Shown: positions 1 to 5,090 of the stretch, one piece after another
Layout of the letters: each line of letters opens with the position of its first letter
Numbering within the stretch: the first letter of the stretch is position 1
DNA from: Deltaproteobacteria bacterium
Lineage (GTDB): Bacteria; UBA10199; DSSB01
Length of the DNA stretch: 5,090 nt
Direction: 5' to 3'
Assembly: GCA_020440745.1 (NCBI GenBank)
Contig: JAGRNM010000122.1
Coordinates: 1 to 5,090, forward strand
Position numbers and translations under genes: made by a program
The notes under the pieces: generated by a model
What the model was told of the DNA's origin: nothing
The model's database searches: none
Seen by the model: only the letters and a program-made list of their open reading frames with translations

Positions 1-471
1 AGTACTTTGCATACCAACGACTCGGCTAGTGCTGCCACTCGTTTGATTGATATGGGTGTGGAACCTTTCTTGGTGGCTTCCTCGGTAGTGGGTATTATCG
101 CCCAGCGTTTAGTGCGTACTCTTTGTAAAGAGTGTCGAGAAAGACATAAACCTACGGACTTTGAGCTAACCCAATTAGGAATTAAAAAAGGCTCTAAAGA
201 AGCCAACCAAATGATTTATCGCGCTAAAGGCTGTCCTGCTTGTTTAGAGACGGGTTATGCTGGTCGTACGGGTATTCACGAAATTCTCATGGTCGATGAT
301 CAAGTGCGTTCTTTAATTATGAAAAATGCTGGGGCGACAGAAGTCAAACGTTTGGCTATGGAAAAGGGTATGAAAACCCTTAGGGAAGTGGCCGCTGAAA
401 AGGTTCTTAATAAAGAAACTAGCATCGAAGAAGTCTTGAGGGTCACTCAAGAGGATGTAGAAAGGGAATAA
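1..471 (+). CDS. gspE: Type II secretion ATPase GspE, C-terminal part (5' truncated by window)
   Basis: This is the last 156 residues of the cytoplasmic hexameric ATPase that powers pseudopilus assembly. The frame is open from base 1, so the gene begins upstream; GspE proteins are usually about 500-570 residues, and the N1/N2 domains, Walker A and Walker B are outside the window. The visible part opens with STLHTND, the conserved His-box segment of secretion ATPases, followed by the [16 protein letters not shown] and AQRLVR segments typical of the family. A tetracysteine zinc site is intact: C42-x2-C45, then C78-x2-C81 (fragment numbering, 32 residues between the pairs). [12 protein letters not shown] and a C-terminal [10 protein letters not shown] also fit. 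PilB of type IV pili shares much of this, but the following gspF-K genes identify a T2SS. The TAA stop is at 469-471, 79 nt before gspF. Confidence 0.96.
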   Translation, partial: STLHTNDSASAATRLIDMGVEPFLVASSVVGIIAQRLVRTLCKECRERHKPTDFELTQLGIKKGSKEANQMIYRAKGCPACLETGYAGRTGIHEILMVDDQVRSLIMKNAGATEVKRLAMEKGMKTLREVAAEKVLNKETSIEEVLRVTQEDVERE

Positions 472-483
472 AGGCGTTGTTTG

Positions 484-543
484 TTCTTCGTTGTTGGTTG
501 TTCTTTTAAGAGAGACTAACAGCGAATAACCAACAACGAAGAA
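484..543. repeat. 20-bp inverted repeat (RNA hairpin) upstream of gspF
   Basis: Bases 484-503 pair with 524-543. Sixteen base pairs (484-499 with 528-543) are perfect; then comes one G-U pair (500/527) and three more Watson-Crick pairs (501-503 with 524-526). The loop is 504-523, 20 nt. The left arm is built of short TTGTT-type units and has almost no A; the right arm is its mirror and has almost no T. No T-run directly follows the stem (the first, six T, is at 558-563 inside gspF), so it is not a textbook terminator. The right arm reaches the weak purine-rich stretch that would serve as the gspF ribosome site. It could be a dispersed intergenic palindrome, a translational control hairpin, or an mRNA processing or stability element. 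Confidence 0.75.
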
Positions 544-550
544 AGCAACA

Positions 551-1792
551 TTGGCTGTTTTTTCCTACAAAGGCATGGATGCCCGGGGCAAAAAGGTTTC
601 TGGGATCATTGATGCAGACAACCTCAAAGCGGCACGGATTAAATTACGTAAGCTACAGATTTATCCTACTTCGGTTAATGAAGGCTCTTCTGCAGCTTCT
701 AAAAGCACTTCTGCTGGCGGTAAGAGCAGATTTAACCTTCAAAAATATCTCAACAAAGTTAAAGTAGCCGAATTAGCCCAAATGACCAGGCAGTTATCCA
801 CTTTGCTTAATGCCAATGTGCCTCTTGTAGACGCCTTAGGAGCCTTGGTCGAGCAAACAGATCAAGAAAAACTAAAAAGTGCCTTGGGGGATATTCGAGA
901 AAAAGTGAAGGAAGGCTCTCGTCTAGCAAGTGCCATGAAACTTCATCCCGATGTTTTTGGAGACCTTTATATTAACATGGTACACGCCGGAGAAGTCAGT
1001 GGTGCTTTGGATACGGTCTTAAGTCGCTTGGCTGACTTTACTGAAAACCAAGCAAGATTAACTTCTAAGGTAAAAGGAGCCATGATTTACCCTGTGATTA
1101 TGGCCTTAGTGGGTATCATTTTAATGAGTTTCTTATTAGTATTTGTGGTGCCTAAGATCGTTAAGATCTTTGAAGATGCAGAAGCCACACTTCCTTTACC
1201 CACTAGAATTTTAATTGGGGTAAGTGATTTTATAGCCGGCTATTGGTATCTTGTGATTATTTTGGTAGTTGGAGCGTTTTTTCTGTACAAGCGTTATTAT
1301 GCCACTCCCAAAGGGCGTTATAAAGTAGATGGCCTTAGGCTTAAAATGCCTGTCTTTGGGCCTATTTTTCGTATGATGGCTGTAGGACGTTTTTGTCGTA
1401 CCCTTTCTACTTTAACTAATTCGGGAGTCCAGCTTATGACTGGCTTGGATATTGTTAAGGGTGTTGTCAATAACGTGGTCTTGACCGAAGCTATTGAAGA
1501 GACTCGTAATTCGGTCAAGGAAGGAGAGTCCATTGCCGATCCTCTTAAGCGTTCGGGGCAATTTCCTCCCATGGTGACCCATATGATTAGAATTGGTGAA
1601 AAAACCGGCGCCTTAGAAGCCATGTTAGAAAGGGTAGCCGACACCTATGAAGAACAAGTGGATACTCAGGTTTCTTCCCTTCAAGCTTTAATGGAACCGG
1701 TCATGATTGTTGTGATGGGAGGTGTGGTAGGAGCCATCGTACTTTCGATTATCTTACCGATTTTAAACATGAATAAGTTGATTGGTCAGTAG
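551..1792 (+). CDS. gspF: Type II secretion inner-membrane platform protein GspF
   Basis: GspF is the polytopic inner-membrane protein thought to couple GspE's ATP-driven motion to pseudopilin polymerisation. The 413 residues match the usual length of about 400. The N-terminus (AVFSYKGMDARGKKVSGIIDAD) is the standard GspF opening, followed by a Ser/Ala/Gly-rich linker at about 46-58. Two copies of the T2SSF domain follow, about 75-200 and 278-400, with paired motifs HAGEVSGALD (145-154) and RIGEKTGALE (347-356). Membrane segments are at about 178-201, 228-246 and 380-405. The start is TTG at 551: the frame has a stop at 527-529 and no other start codon before Met9, and starting at Met9 would remove the conserved N-terminus. 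Only a weak AAGAAAG (539-545) precedes it, partly inside the hairpin at 484-543. PilC is the pilus counterpart, but the neighbours decide for GspF. Confidence 0.97.
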   Translation: MAVFSYKGMDARGKKVSGIIDADNLKAARIKLRKLQIYPTSVNEGSSAASKSTSAGGKSRFNLQKYLNKVKVAELAQMTRQLSTLLNANVPLVDALGALVEQTDQEKLKSALGDIREKVKEGSRLASAMKLHPDVFGDLYINMVHAGEVSGALDTVLSRLADFTENQARLTSKVKGAMIYPVIMALVGIILMSFLLVFVVPKIVKIFEDAEATLPLPTRILIGVSDFIAGYWYLVIILVVGAFFLYKRYYATPKGRYKVDGLRLKMPVFGPIFRMMAVGRFCRTLSTLTNSGVQLMTGLDIVKGVVNNVVLTEAIEETRNSVKEGESIADPLKRSGQFPPMVTHMIRIGEKTGALEAMLERVADTYEEQVDTQVSSLQALMEPVMIVVMGGVVGAIVLSIILPILNMNKLIGQ

Positions 1793-1806
1793 AGAGAGGT
1801 TATAAA
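1778..1806 (+). promoter_or_regulatory. Candidate sigma70-type promoter for gspG onward
   Basis: TTGATT at 1778-1783 and TATAAA at 1801-1806 are separated by exactly 17 nt. They match the TTGACA/TATAAT consensus at 4 of 6 and 5 of 6 positions. The -35 box lies in the last codons of gspF and the -10 box is 11 nt past its stop, so a transcript would start near 1813 and carry a leader of roughly 77 nt before gspG. This would allow the major pseudopilin to be made in excess of GspE and GspF. The region is AT-rich, so chance matches are possible, and the organism's own consensus is unknown. Confidence 0.4.
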
Positions 1807-1889
1807 AACTTTATTTAATTTTTTGACTTTATTTTTTAAGAATGTTTTTGCTTTTTAAGACGTTTTTTTAATTTTGAAGGAGGCATTTT
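1793..1889 (+). other. gspF-gspG intergenic leader region
   Basis: This 97-nt gap is very AT-rich with repeated T-runs. Besides the -10 box described above it holds TTTTTTAAGAA (1832-1842) and CTTTTTAAGAC (1851-1861), the latter also found before gspK, and the gspG ribosome site. I found no convincing stem-loop followed by a T-tract, so no terminator is called, and the genes on either side probably share a transcript. Confidence 0.6.
1877..1883 (+). promoter_or_regulatory. Strong Shine-Dalgarno of gspG
   Basis: AAGGAGG is fully complementary to the conserved anti-Shine-Dalgarno of 16S rRNA and sits 6 nt before the gspG ATG. It is the strongest ribosome site in the window, fitting the need for many copies of the major pseudopilin. 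Confidence 0.9.
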
Positions 1890-2339
1890 ATGAGTCAGCG
1901 TCGATGGTATCAAGGTCTAAAAGCTTCGGAAGGTATGACCCTGATTGAAATTATGGTGGTAGTAGCCATTATTGGTATGATTACAGCACTAGTTAGCGTC
2001 AGTGTGATGAGCTTTTTAGCAGAAGCTCGTATTAAATCCACCAATATTCAAATAGATGCCTTTGAATCAGCCCTAAAACAATTTAAACGAGTGCATGGGA
2101 GTTATCCTACTAGCGAACAAGGGCTAGAGGCCTTGGTAGAAAACCCAGGCTCTTTAAAGGATTATCCTGAAGAAGGCTATCTTGAAGAATTGCCTTTGGA
2201 TGCTTGGGGTGAGGAATTTATCTACCGTTCTCCTGGAGAAAGTGGCCATAGGTACGAGATAGTTTCTAAAGGGCCCGACAAAGAGGAAGGTACGGAAGAT
2301 GACCTTACCAGCTACCAACAGCGAAAAAAGGAAGACTAG
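1890..2339 (+). CDS. gspG: Major pseudopilin GspG
   Basis: GspG is the main subunit of the T2SS pseudopilus. It is inserted in the inner membrane, cleaved and N-methylated by the prepilin peptidase GspO, then polymerised. The 149 residues fit the family (about 140-150). The prepilin motif is ASEG/MTLIEIMVVV: cleavage after Gly15, Met at +1, Glu20 at +5, then a hydrophobic helix to about residue 43. The mature protein would be 134 residues. The GspG-specific C-terminus is present: LPLDAWGEEFIYRSPG (101-116) and an acidic loop KGPDKEEGTEDD (127-138) with D130, D137 and D138 in the region where GspG proteins bind stabilising calcium. Its own strong ribosome site and possible promoter suggest high expression. 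The last 41 nt overlap gspH. Met at +1 in place of Phe is a tolerated variant. Confidence 0.97.
   Translation: MSQRRWYQGLKASEGMTLIEIMVVVAIIGMITALVSVSVMSFLAEARIKSTNIQIDAFESALKQFKRVHGSYPTSEQGLEALVENPGSLKDYPEEGYLEELPLDAWGEEFIYRSPGESGHRYEIVSKGPDKEEGTEDDLTSYQQRKKED
2283..2290 (+). promoter_or_regulatory. Ribosome site of gspH inside gspG
   Basis: GAGGAAGG lies in the gspG coding region, with its AAGG 8 nt before the gspH ATG at 2299. It supports the start that produces the 41-nt gene overlap and a normal prepilin leader of 21 residues. Confidence 0.65.
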
Positions 2340-2949
2340 ACTCAGTCTTATCTCCCAAGGTTTCACTTTTATCGAAATCATGGTCGTGATTGCTATCTTT
2401 GGTTTGGTAGCAGCTATTAGCGTTGGGACTTTTTTCCCTAGTGATTTGCAAAAAATGAAAAATGCTAGTCTAGAACTCTCTAGCATGATTCGTTATGCCT
2501 TTGATGAGGCAGTAGTTAAAGGTCAGTATTATCGTTTGCGGTTTAATTTAGACCCAGAGACTCAGACTTATACTTACCGTCTAGAGAGTCGAGATGAGCC
2601 TTTTTATTTGTCTTCTTCCCCAGAGGAAGAAAAAAAGACTAAAAAGAAAGAAGGAGAAGAGGAAGCTCCTCCAGAGTTTAGCGAGGCCAGTGATGAAGAC
2701 GATATTTTTCAAGAAGGGGCTTTGCCTAAAGGAATTAAAATCCAAAGTTTCTTTGTGAGTTATCAAAAAGATCCTATTACTTCAGGAGAGGTGAGTCTTT
2801 ATTTTCTTCCTAATGGTTGGGTCGATCCAGTGGTTTTGCATTTAAGCGACCAAGAAGAGGAAGATATTTTACGCTTAACCGTCAACCCAGCGACGGCTCG
2901 GGTCAAGATAGATTATGGCTATGAAGCTCCTCAATTTGAGCAAAACTAG
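2299..2949 (+). CDS. gspH: Minor pseudopilin GspH with a charged insertion
   Basis: GspH is a minor pseudopilin placed near the tip, bridging the GspI-J-K complex to the GspG shaft. The prepilin motif is ISQG/FTFIEIMVVIAIFGLV, with cleavage after Gly21 and Glu26 at +5. The C-terminal half has GspH-like strands, including SLYFLPNGWVDPVVLHL (166-182) and a closing LTVNPATARVKIDYG (193-207). At 216 residues it is longer than many family members. The excess is a Glu/Lys-rich, low-complexity stretch at about 107-138 (PEEEKKTKKKEGEEE, then SEASDEDD), probably a flexible surface loop between beta strands. It overlaps gspG by 41 nt in another frame and gspI by about 35 nt, so translation is likely coupled. 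Identity as GspH rather than another FimT/GspH-type pseudopilin rests on motif plus position between gspG and gspI. Confidence 0.9.
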   Translation: MTLPATNSEKRKTRLSLISQGFTFIEIMVVIAIFGLVAAISVGTFFPSDLQKMKNASLELSSMIRYAFDEAVVKGQYYRLRFNLDPETQTYTYRLESRDEPFYLSSSPEEEKKTKKKEGEEEAPPEFSEASDEDDIFQEGALPKGIKIQSFFVSYQKDPITSGEVSLYFLPNGWVDPVVLHLSDQEEEDILRLTVNPATARVKIDYGYEAPQFEQN

Positions 2950-3499
2950 TCGGCCAGGTCTGAATTTTTTTTCAGTCCTACTAAAAAAGGGGGCTAATAA
3001 CCAAGGCTTTAGTCTTTTAGAGATTTTAGTAGCCTTAGGCATCCTAGCCATTACTTTAGTGGCCCTTTATACTAGTCAGGGCTCCTCTTTAAAGGCCTCG
3101 GCGGCGGCTAGTCGTATTCAGGTGGCAACTCTCTTGGCCAGAAACCAGCTTAACTTTAAATTAATTGAATTAGAAAAAGCACAAGCCAAGAATAATTTTC
3201 CTAAGGATAAAGAAGAAGACGATGGGATCTTTGAGAGTCCCTACGAGGATTATCGTTGGCATTGGACTATAGAAAAAGCGGAAATTCCCATTGGTATTGC
3301 TGAAGGAGGAGCTTCTTCGGAGGGCGAGGCACAACAGCCGGGTATGTTACCTGCCAATTCTAGTTATATGGGGCAAATTGCCCAATTGGTTACAGAACAA
3401 TTAAAAGAATCTTTGCGCTCGATAAAACTTGAGGTTTCTTGGGAAGAATTAGGCAGCACCCATAGCGTTGTTTTAACCACTCACATTGTCAAATTATAA
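2915..3499 (+). CDS. gspI: Minor pseudopilin GspI
   Basis: GspI is the minor pseudopilin that nucleates the tip complex with GspJ and GspK. The prepilin motif is NNQG/FSLLEILVALGILAITLVAL, with cleavage after Gly31 and Glu36 at +5. ATLLARNQL (71-79) is the family's usual segment after the helix, YRWHWTIE (113-120) a typical strand, and VSWEE...VVLTTHIVKL closes the domain. The start is uncertain: ATG at 2915 or, two codons on, at 2921. Neither has a clear Shine-Dalgarno and both lie inside gspH, so the ribosome probably arrives from gspH (stop at 2947-2949). The resulting leader of 29-31 residues is long for GspI. The 194 residues exceed many homologues; the extra is a loop with acidic and Gly/Ser-rich stretches at about 92-104 and 129-150. 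Confidence 0.92.
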   Translation: MAMKLLNLSKTSRPGLNFFSVLLKKGANNQGFSLLEILVALGILAITLVALYTSQGSSLKASAAASRIQVATLLARNQLNFKLIELEKAQAKNNFPKDKEEDDGIFESPYEDYRWHWTIEKAEIPIGIAEGGASSEGEAQQPGMLPANSSYMGQIAQLVTEQLKESLRSIKLEVSWEELGSTHSVVLTTHIVKL

Positions 3500-3511
3500 G
3501 AATTTTAAACT

Positions 3512-3516
3512 AGGAG
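3512..3516 (+). promoter_or_regulatory. Shine-Dalgarno that fixes the gspJ start
   Basis: AGGAG, within TAGGAGA, is the only good ribosome site in the 23-nt gspI-gspJ gap. It lies 6 nt before ATC at 3523, the same spacing as AAGGAGG to ATG in gspG. This placement argues that ATC is the initiation codon. Confidence 0.7.
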
Positions 3517-3522
3517 AAAAAC

Positions 3523-4200
3523 ATCCCTTATTTTGATCAACAAGTTAAGCAACGTGGTTTTACCTTATTAGAACTACTCATTGGTTTGGCTATTCTCTCC
3601 TTTATTAGCGTGGGTTTAGTCACGGCTAGTAGGCAGATTATGTCTACTAAGGAATTAGTCCAAGATAAAGACGACCAACAACAAGCTGTGATGAGTGCTT
3701 TAGATAAGATGTATTGGGATCTTCACATGGCCTTTTTTACCCAAAGTAGGGACTTCTTAGGTGCCAAATTTGACGGAAAATTAGGCTTTGTTGGGACTAG
3801 TGAGCGTGTGGATTTTTTAAGTATGAGTCATTTGCGTTATTTGGCAGAGGCTAAGGAGAGCGAAGTGGCTGAGATTAGCTACTATTTACAGCCGAGTGAA
3901 GAAGATCCCTCTAGACAAGTATTAATGCGTCGTGAGTCTACACAAATTGATCGGGATTTTAGTGAGGGCGGAAAGAGTTATGAAATATTAGACTCTGTAG
4001 ATCGAATTGAATTTCGTTATTTGCCTTTTGGCGAGGACAAAGAGTACAAAAGTCAATGGGATACCGATAGCTTAGACTATGCAGGTCGTCTTCCTTGGGC
4101 AGTGGAGCTTAAGCTTTATGTTTTTTTTCCTCAAGAGGAGGAACCTAGGTTTTTTACCATGTTAGTACCCATTAAGTTTCAATTGCCTTTAAATTTTTAA
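3523..4200 (+). CDS. gspJ: Minor pseudopilin GspJ, apparent ATC start
   Basis: GspJ joins GspI and GspK in the pseudopilus tip. From ATC at 3523 the product is 225 residues with a 12-residue leader, VKQRG/FTLLELLIGLAIL, cleavage after Gly12 and Glu17 at +5. Family features downstream are MYWDLHMAF (63-71), ISYYL (118-122), SVDRIEFRYL (158-167) and LPWAVELKLYVF (190-201). No ATG, GTG, TTG or CTG occurs in frame between the stop at 3511-3513 and the cleavage site. The first ordinary start, TTG at 3586, would remove the leader, the cleavage site and Glu+5, leaving a non-functional pseudopilin. So either ATC is used, inefficiently, or one base differs from a true ATG. The rest of the frame is intact. 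Gene identity is firm; the start is the uncertain part. Confidence 0.93.
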   Translation: MPYFDQQVKQRGFTLLELLIGLAILSFISVGLVTASRQIMSTKELVQDKDDQQQAVMSALDKMYWDLHMAFFTQSRDFLGAKFDGKLGFVGTSERVDFLSMSHLRYLAEAKESEVAEISYYLQPSEEDPSRQVLMRRESTQIDRDFSEGGKSYEILDSVDRIEFRYLPFGEDKEYKSQWDTDSLDYAGRLPWAVELKLYVFFPQEEEPRFFTMLVPIKFQLPLNF

Positions 4201-4204
4201 AAAA

Positions 4205-4245
4205 AACTTTAGATCGCTGTCTTTTTAAGACCTCTTGCTAAAGTT
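4205..4245. repeat. Nested inverted repeat in the gspJ-gspK gap
   Basis: AACTTTAG (4205-4212) and CTAAAGTT (4238-4245) are perfect 8-bp complements. Inside them GTCTT (4219-4223) and AAGAC (4227-4231) form a 5-bp stem with a TTT loop. The two stems are separated by unpaired stretches of six bases on each side (4213-4218 and 4232-4237), giving a symmetric interrupted hairpin. No T-run follows, so it is not a standard terminator. It ends 18 nt before the gspK ATG and could affect gspK translation or mRNA stability. The pairs are mostly A-T, so stability would be modest. Confidence 0.5.
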
Positions 4246-4263
4246 AAAAGAAAGAATATAAGG

Positions 4264-5090
4264 ATGTTAGACTCCTTAAAGAAAAAAATAAAAAGCTCTC
4301 GTGGTGTGGCTTTATTATTGGTCATGGGGACTCTAGTGATTCTTACTACGGTGGTGGTGGAGTTTGCCTATCAATCCCAAGTGACCTACCATGTGGCCTA
4401 TAATCAGTTAGATCGTACCCAGGCCTATTTTTTAGCTAATTCTGGAATAGGTTTTTCCAAGTTAATTTTAAAATACAATCAAGAAATTCAGAAAATAGCC
4501 GCCCAGGCCGCTAAAAGATCAGGGGCTCAGGTGGAGGTTCCACCCCTTTATGAATTAATTCCTATTAATACAGCTTTGATACGTTCCTTAAGCAGCGGAA
4601 CAAAATCCGAAACTGGAGAAGGAGAAGCAAGTGGAGGGTCATTAAATTTTTTAGACCTCAAAGGAGCCAGTGATTTTTTAAATTTTAAGGGCGATTTTAT
4701 AGTGGAGATTAAAGAAGAAGACACTCGTTTTAATCTTAATGCCTTTTATCGACTGGATCCTAAACAAGCTAACTACGATGTTTTAAAGTCTTGTCTTTAC
4801 TATTTGTTATTGAGGGAAGAATTTTCAGGTCTTTTTGAAGACCGTTTTAGGGGTGCTAAGGAGTTAGCTCAGAATATTGCTGATTTTATTGATCCTGATG
4901 ACTTGTATAACGAAGTCGATGGACAGAGTCGGGGGCGAGAGGGAATAGGTAATCGTACCGGGAATAACCTAGGTATGAAAAATGCCAAACTCTTAACCTT
5001 AGAAGAGCTTAATATGGTGCCGGGCATGACAGGGCCCATCTACGAAAAACTAAAAAACTATGTCACCGATTATGGCCCCGACGCCAAAAT
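4264..5090 (+). CDS. gspK: Minor pseudopilin GspK, N-terminal part (3' truncated by window)
   Basis: GspK caps the pseudopilus and is the largest minor pseudopilin. The frame is open from ATG 4264 to the window end (275 codons plus two bases); family members are usually about 300-350 residues, so most of it is here. The leader ends SSRG/VALLLVMGTLVIL, cleaved after Gly14. Position +5 is Leu19, not Glu, which is characteristic of GspK. Then come AYFLANSGI (54-62), the strand DTRFNLN (153-159), ADFIDPDDLYN (206-216), NAKLLTLEELNMVPGM (240-255) and a following YEKLKNYVT, all typical of GspK, whose helical domain is inserted in the pilin fold. A Gly/Glu/Ser-rich linker lies at about 111-126. The start is supported by the normal leader, although AGG directly abuts the ATG and the better-spaced AGAAAG (4249-4254) is weak. 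gspL and gspM would be expected downstream. Confidence 0.95.
   Translation, partial: MLDSLKKKIKSSRGVALLLVMGTLVILTTVVVEFAYQSQVTYHVAYNQLDRTQAYFLANSGIGFSKLILKYNQEIQKIAAQAAKRSGAQVEVPPLYELIPINTALIRSLSSGTKSETGEGEASGGSLNFLDLKGASDFLNFKGDFIVEIKEEDTRFNLNAFYRLDPKQANYDVLKSCLYYLLLREEFSGLFEDRFRGAKELAQNIADFIDPDDLYNEVDGQSRGREGIGNRTGNNLGMKNAKLLTLEELNMVPGMTGPIYEKLKNYVTDYGPDAK

Noticed and set aside
484..563. Intrinsic terminator between gspE and gspF
   Set aside because: The first T-run is about 15 nt past the stem and already inside gspF; a terminator here would also cut the operon.
579..767. Plus-strand open frame of 62 residues inside gspF
   Set aside because: Out-of-frame reading of the conserved gspF N-terminal region without support of its own.
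1318..1644. Minus-strand open frame of 108 residues within gspF
   Set aside because: It lies wholly opposite conserved gspF coding sequence and shows no recognisable domain; it is a shadow frame.
1..1792. Type IV pilus assembly genes pilB-pilC instead of gspE-gspF
   Set aside because: The following genes carry GspG, H, I, J and K signatures in standard T2SS order, which fixes the system.
2154..2486. Minus-strand open frame of 110 residues across gspG and gspH
   Set aside because: It is opposite two clear pseudopilin genes and resembles no family; shadow frame.
2581..2766. Minus-strand open frame of 61 residues rich in Phe, Ser and Leu
   Set aside because: It is the complement of the Glu/Lys-rich part of gspH; GAA and AAG read as TTC and CTT, which creates a false membrane-like peptide.
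3586..4200. gspJ starting at TTG 3586 (204 residues)
   Set aside because: It would begin inside the hydrophobic helix, after the Gly/Phe cleavage site and Glu+5, and no ribosome site precedes it; the coding frame clearly extends upstream.
4306..4320. Missing Glu at mature position 5 of GspK as a defect
   Set aside because: Loss of this Glu is normal for GspK, the subunit that caps the pseudopilus.

Overview
The window is one stretch of a type II secretion system (T2SS, general secretory pathway) operon. All genes lie on the + strand in the order gspE (3' end only), gspF, gspG, gspH, gspI, gspJ, gspK (5' part only). Four of the seven proteins (GspG, H, I, J) carry the class III prepilin signature, Gly followed by a hydrophobic helix with Glu at mature position 5. 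GspK has the same N-terminal layout without the Glu, as is normal for that subunit. The DNA is AT-rich, with many TTA, TTT and AAA codons. The gene order and sequence style suggest a Gram-negative bacterium with a diderm envelope. The GspF and GspG sequences remind me of deltaproteobacterial-type lineages (Bdellovibrionota, Myxococcota and relatives), but that placement is a guess from memory, not a search result.

Layout: 1-471 is the C-terminal part of the GspE ATPase. 472-550 is a gap dominated by a 20-bp inverted repeat running up to the gspF start. 551-1792 is gspF (inner-membrane platform), opening with TTG. 1793-1889 is an AT-rich gap with a strong Shine-Dalgarno, and a plausible sigma70-type promoter overlaps the end of gspF. 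1890-2339 is gspG (major pseudopilin). gspH (2299-2949) and gspI (2915-3499) each overlap the preceding gene by 35-41 nt, which implies translational coupling. gspJ (3523-4200) has no ATG, GTG or TTG in a usable position and seems to start at ATC behind a well-placed AGGAG. A 63-nt gap with a nested inverted repeat precedes gspK (4264 to the window end).

Together the proteins build the motor and pseudopilus: GspE hydrolyses ATP in the cytoplasm, GspF transmits the motion in the inner membrane, GspG polymerises into the pseudopilus, and GspH with the GspI-J-K complex forms its tip. Folded periplasmic proteins are then pushed out through the GspD secretin, which is not in this window.

I see no new biological system here. 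The points worth a second look are regulatory and structural: the apparent ATC start of gspJ, the two inverted repeats before gspF and gspK, an internal promoter before gspG, an 11-base motif shared by two gaps, and acidic low-complexity insertions in the minor pseudopilins.
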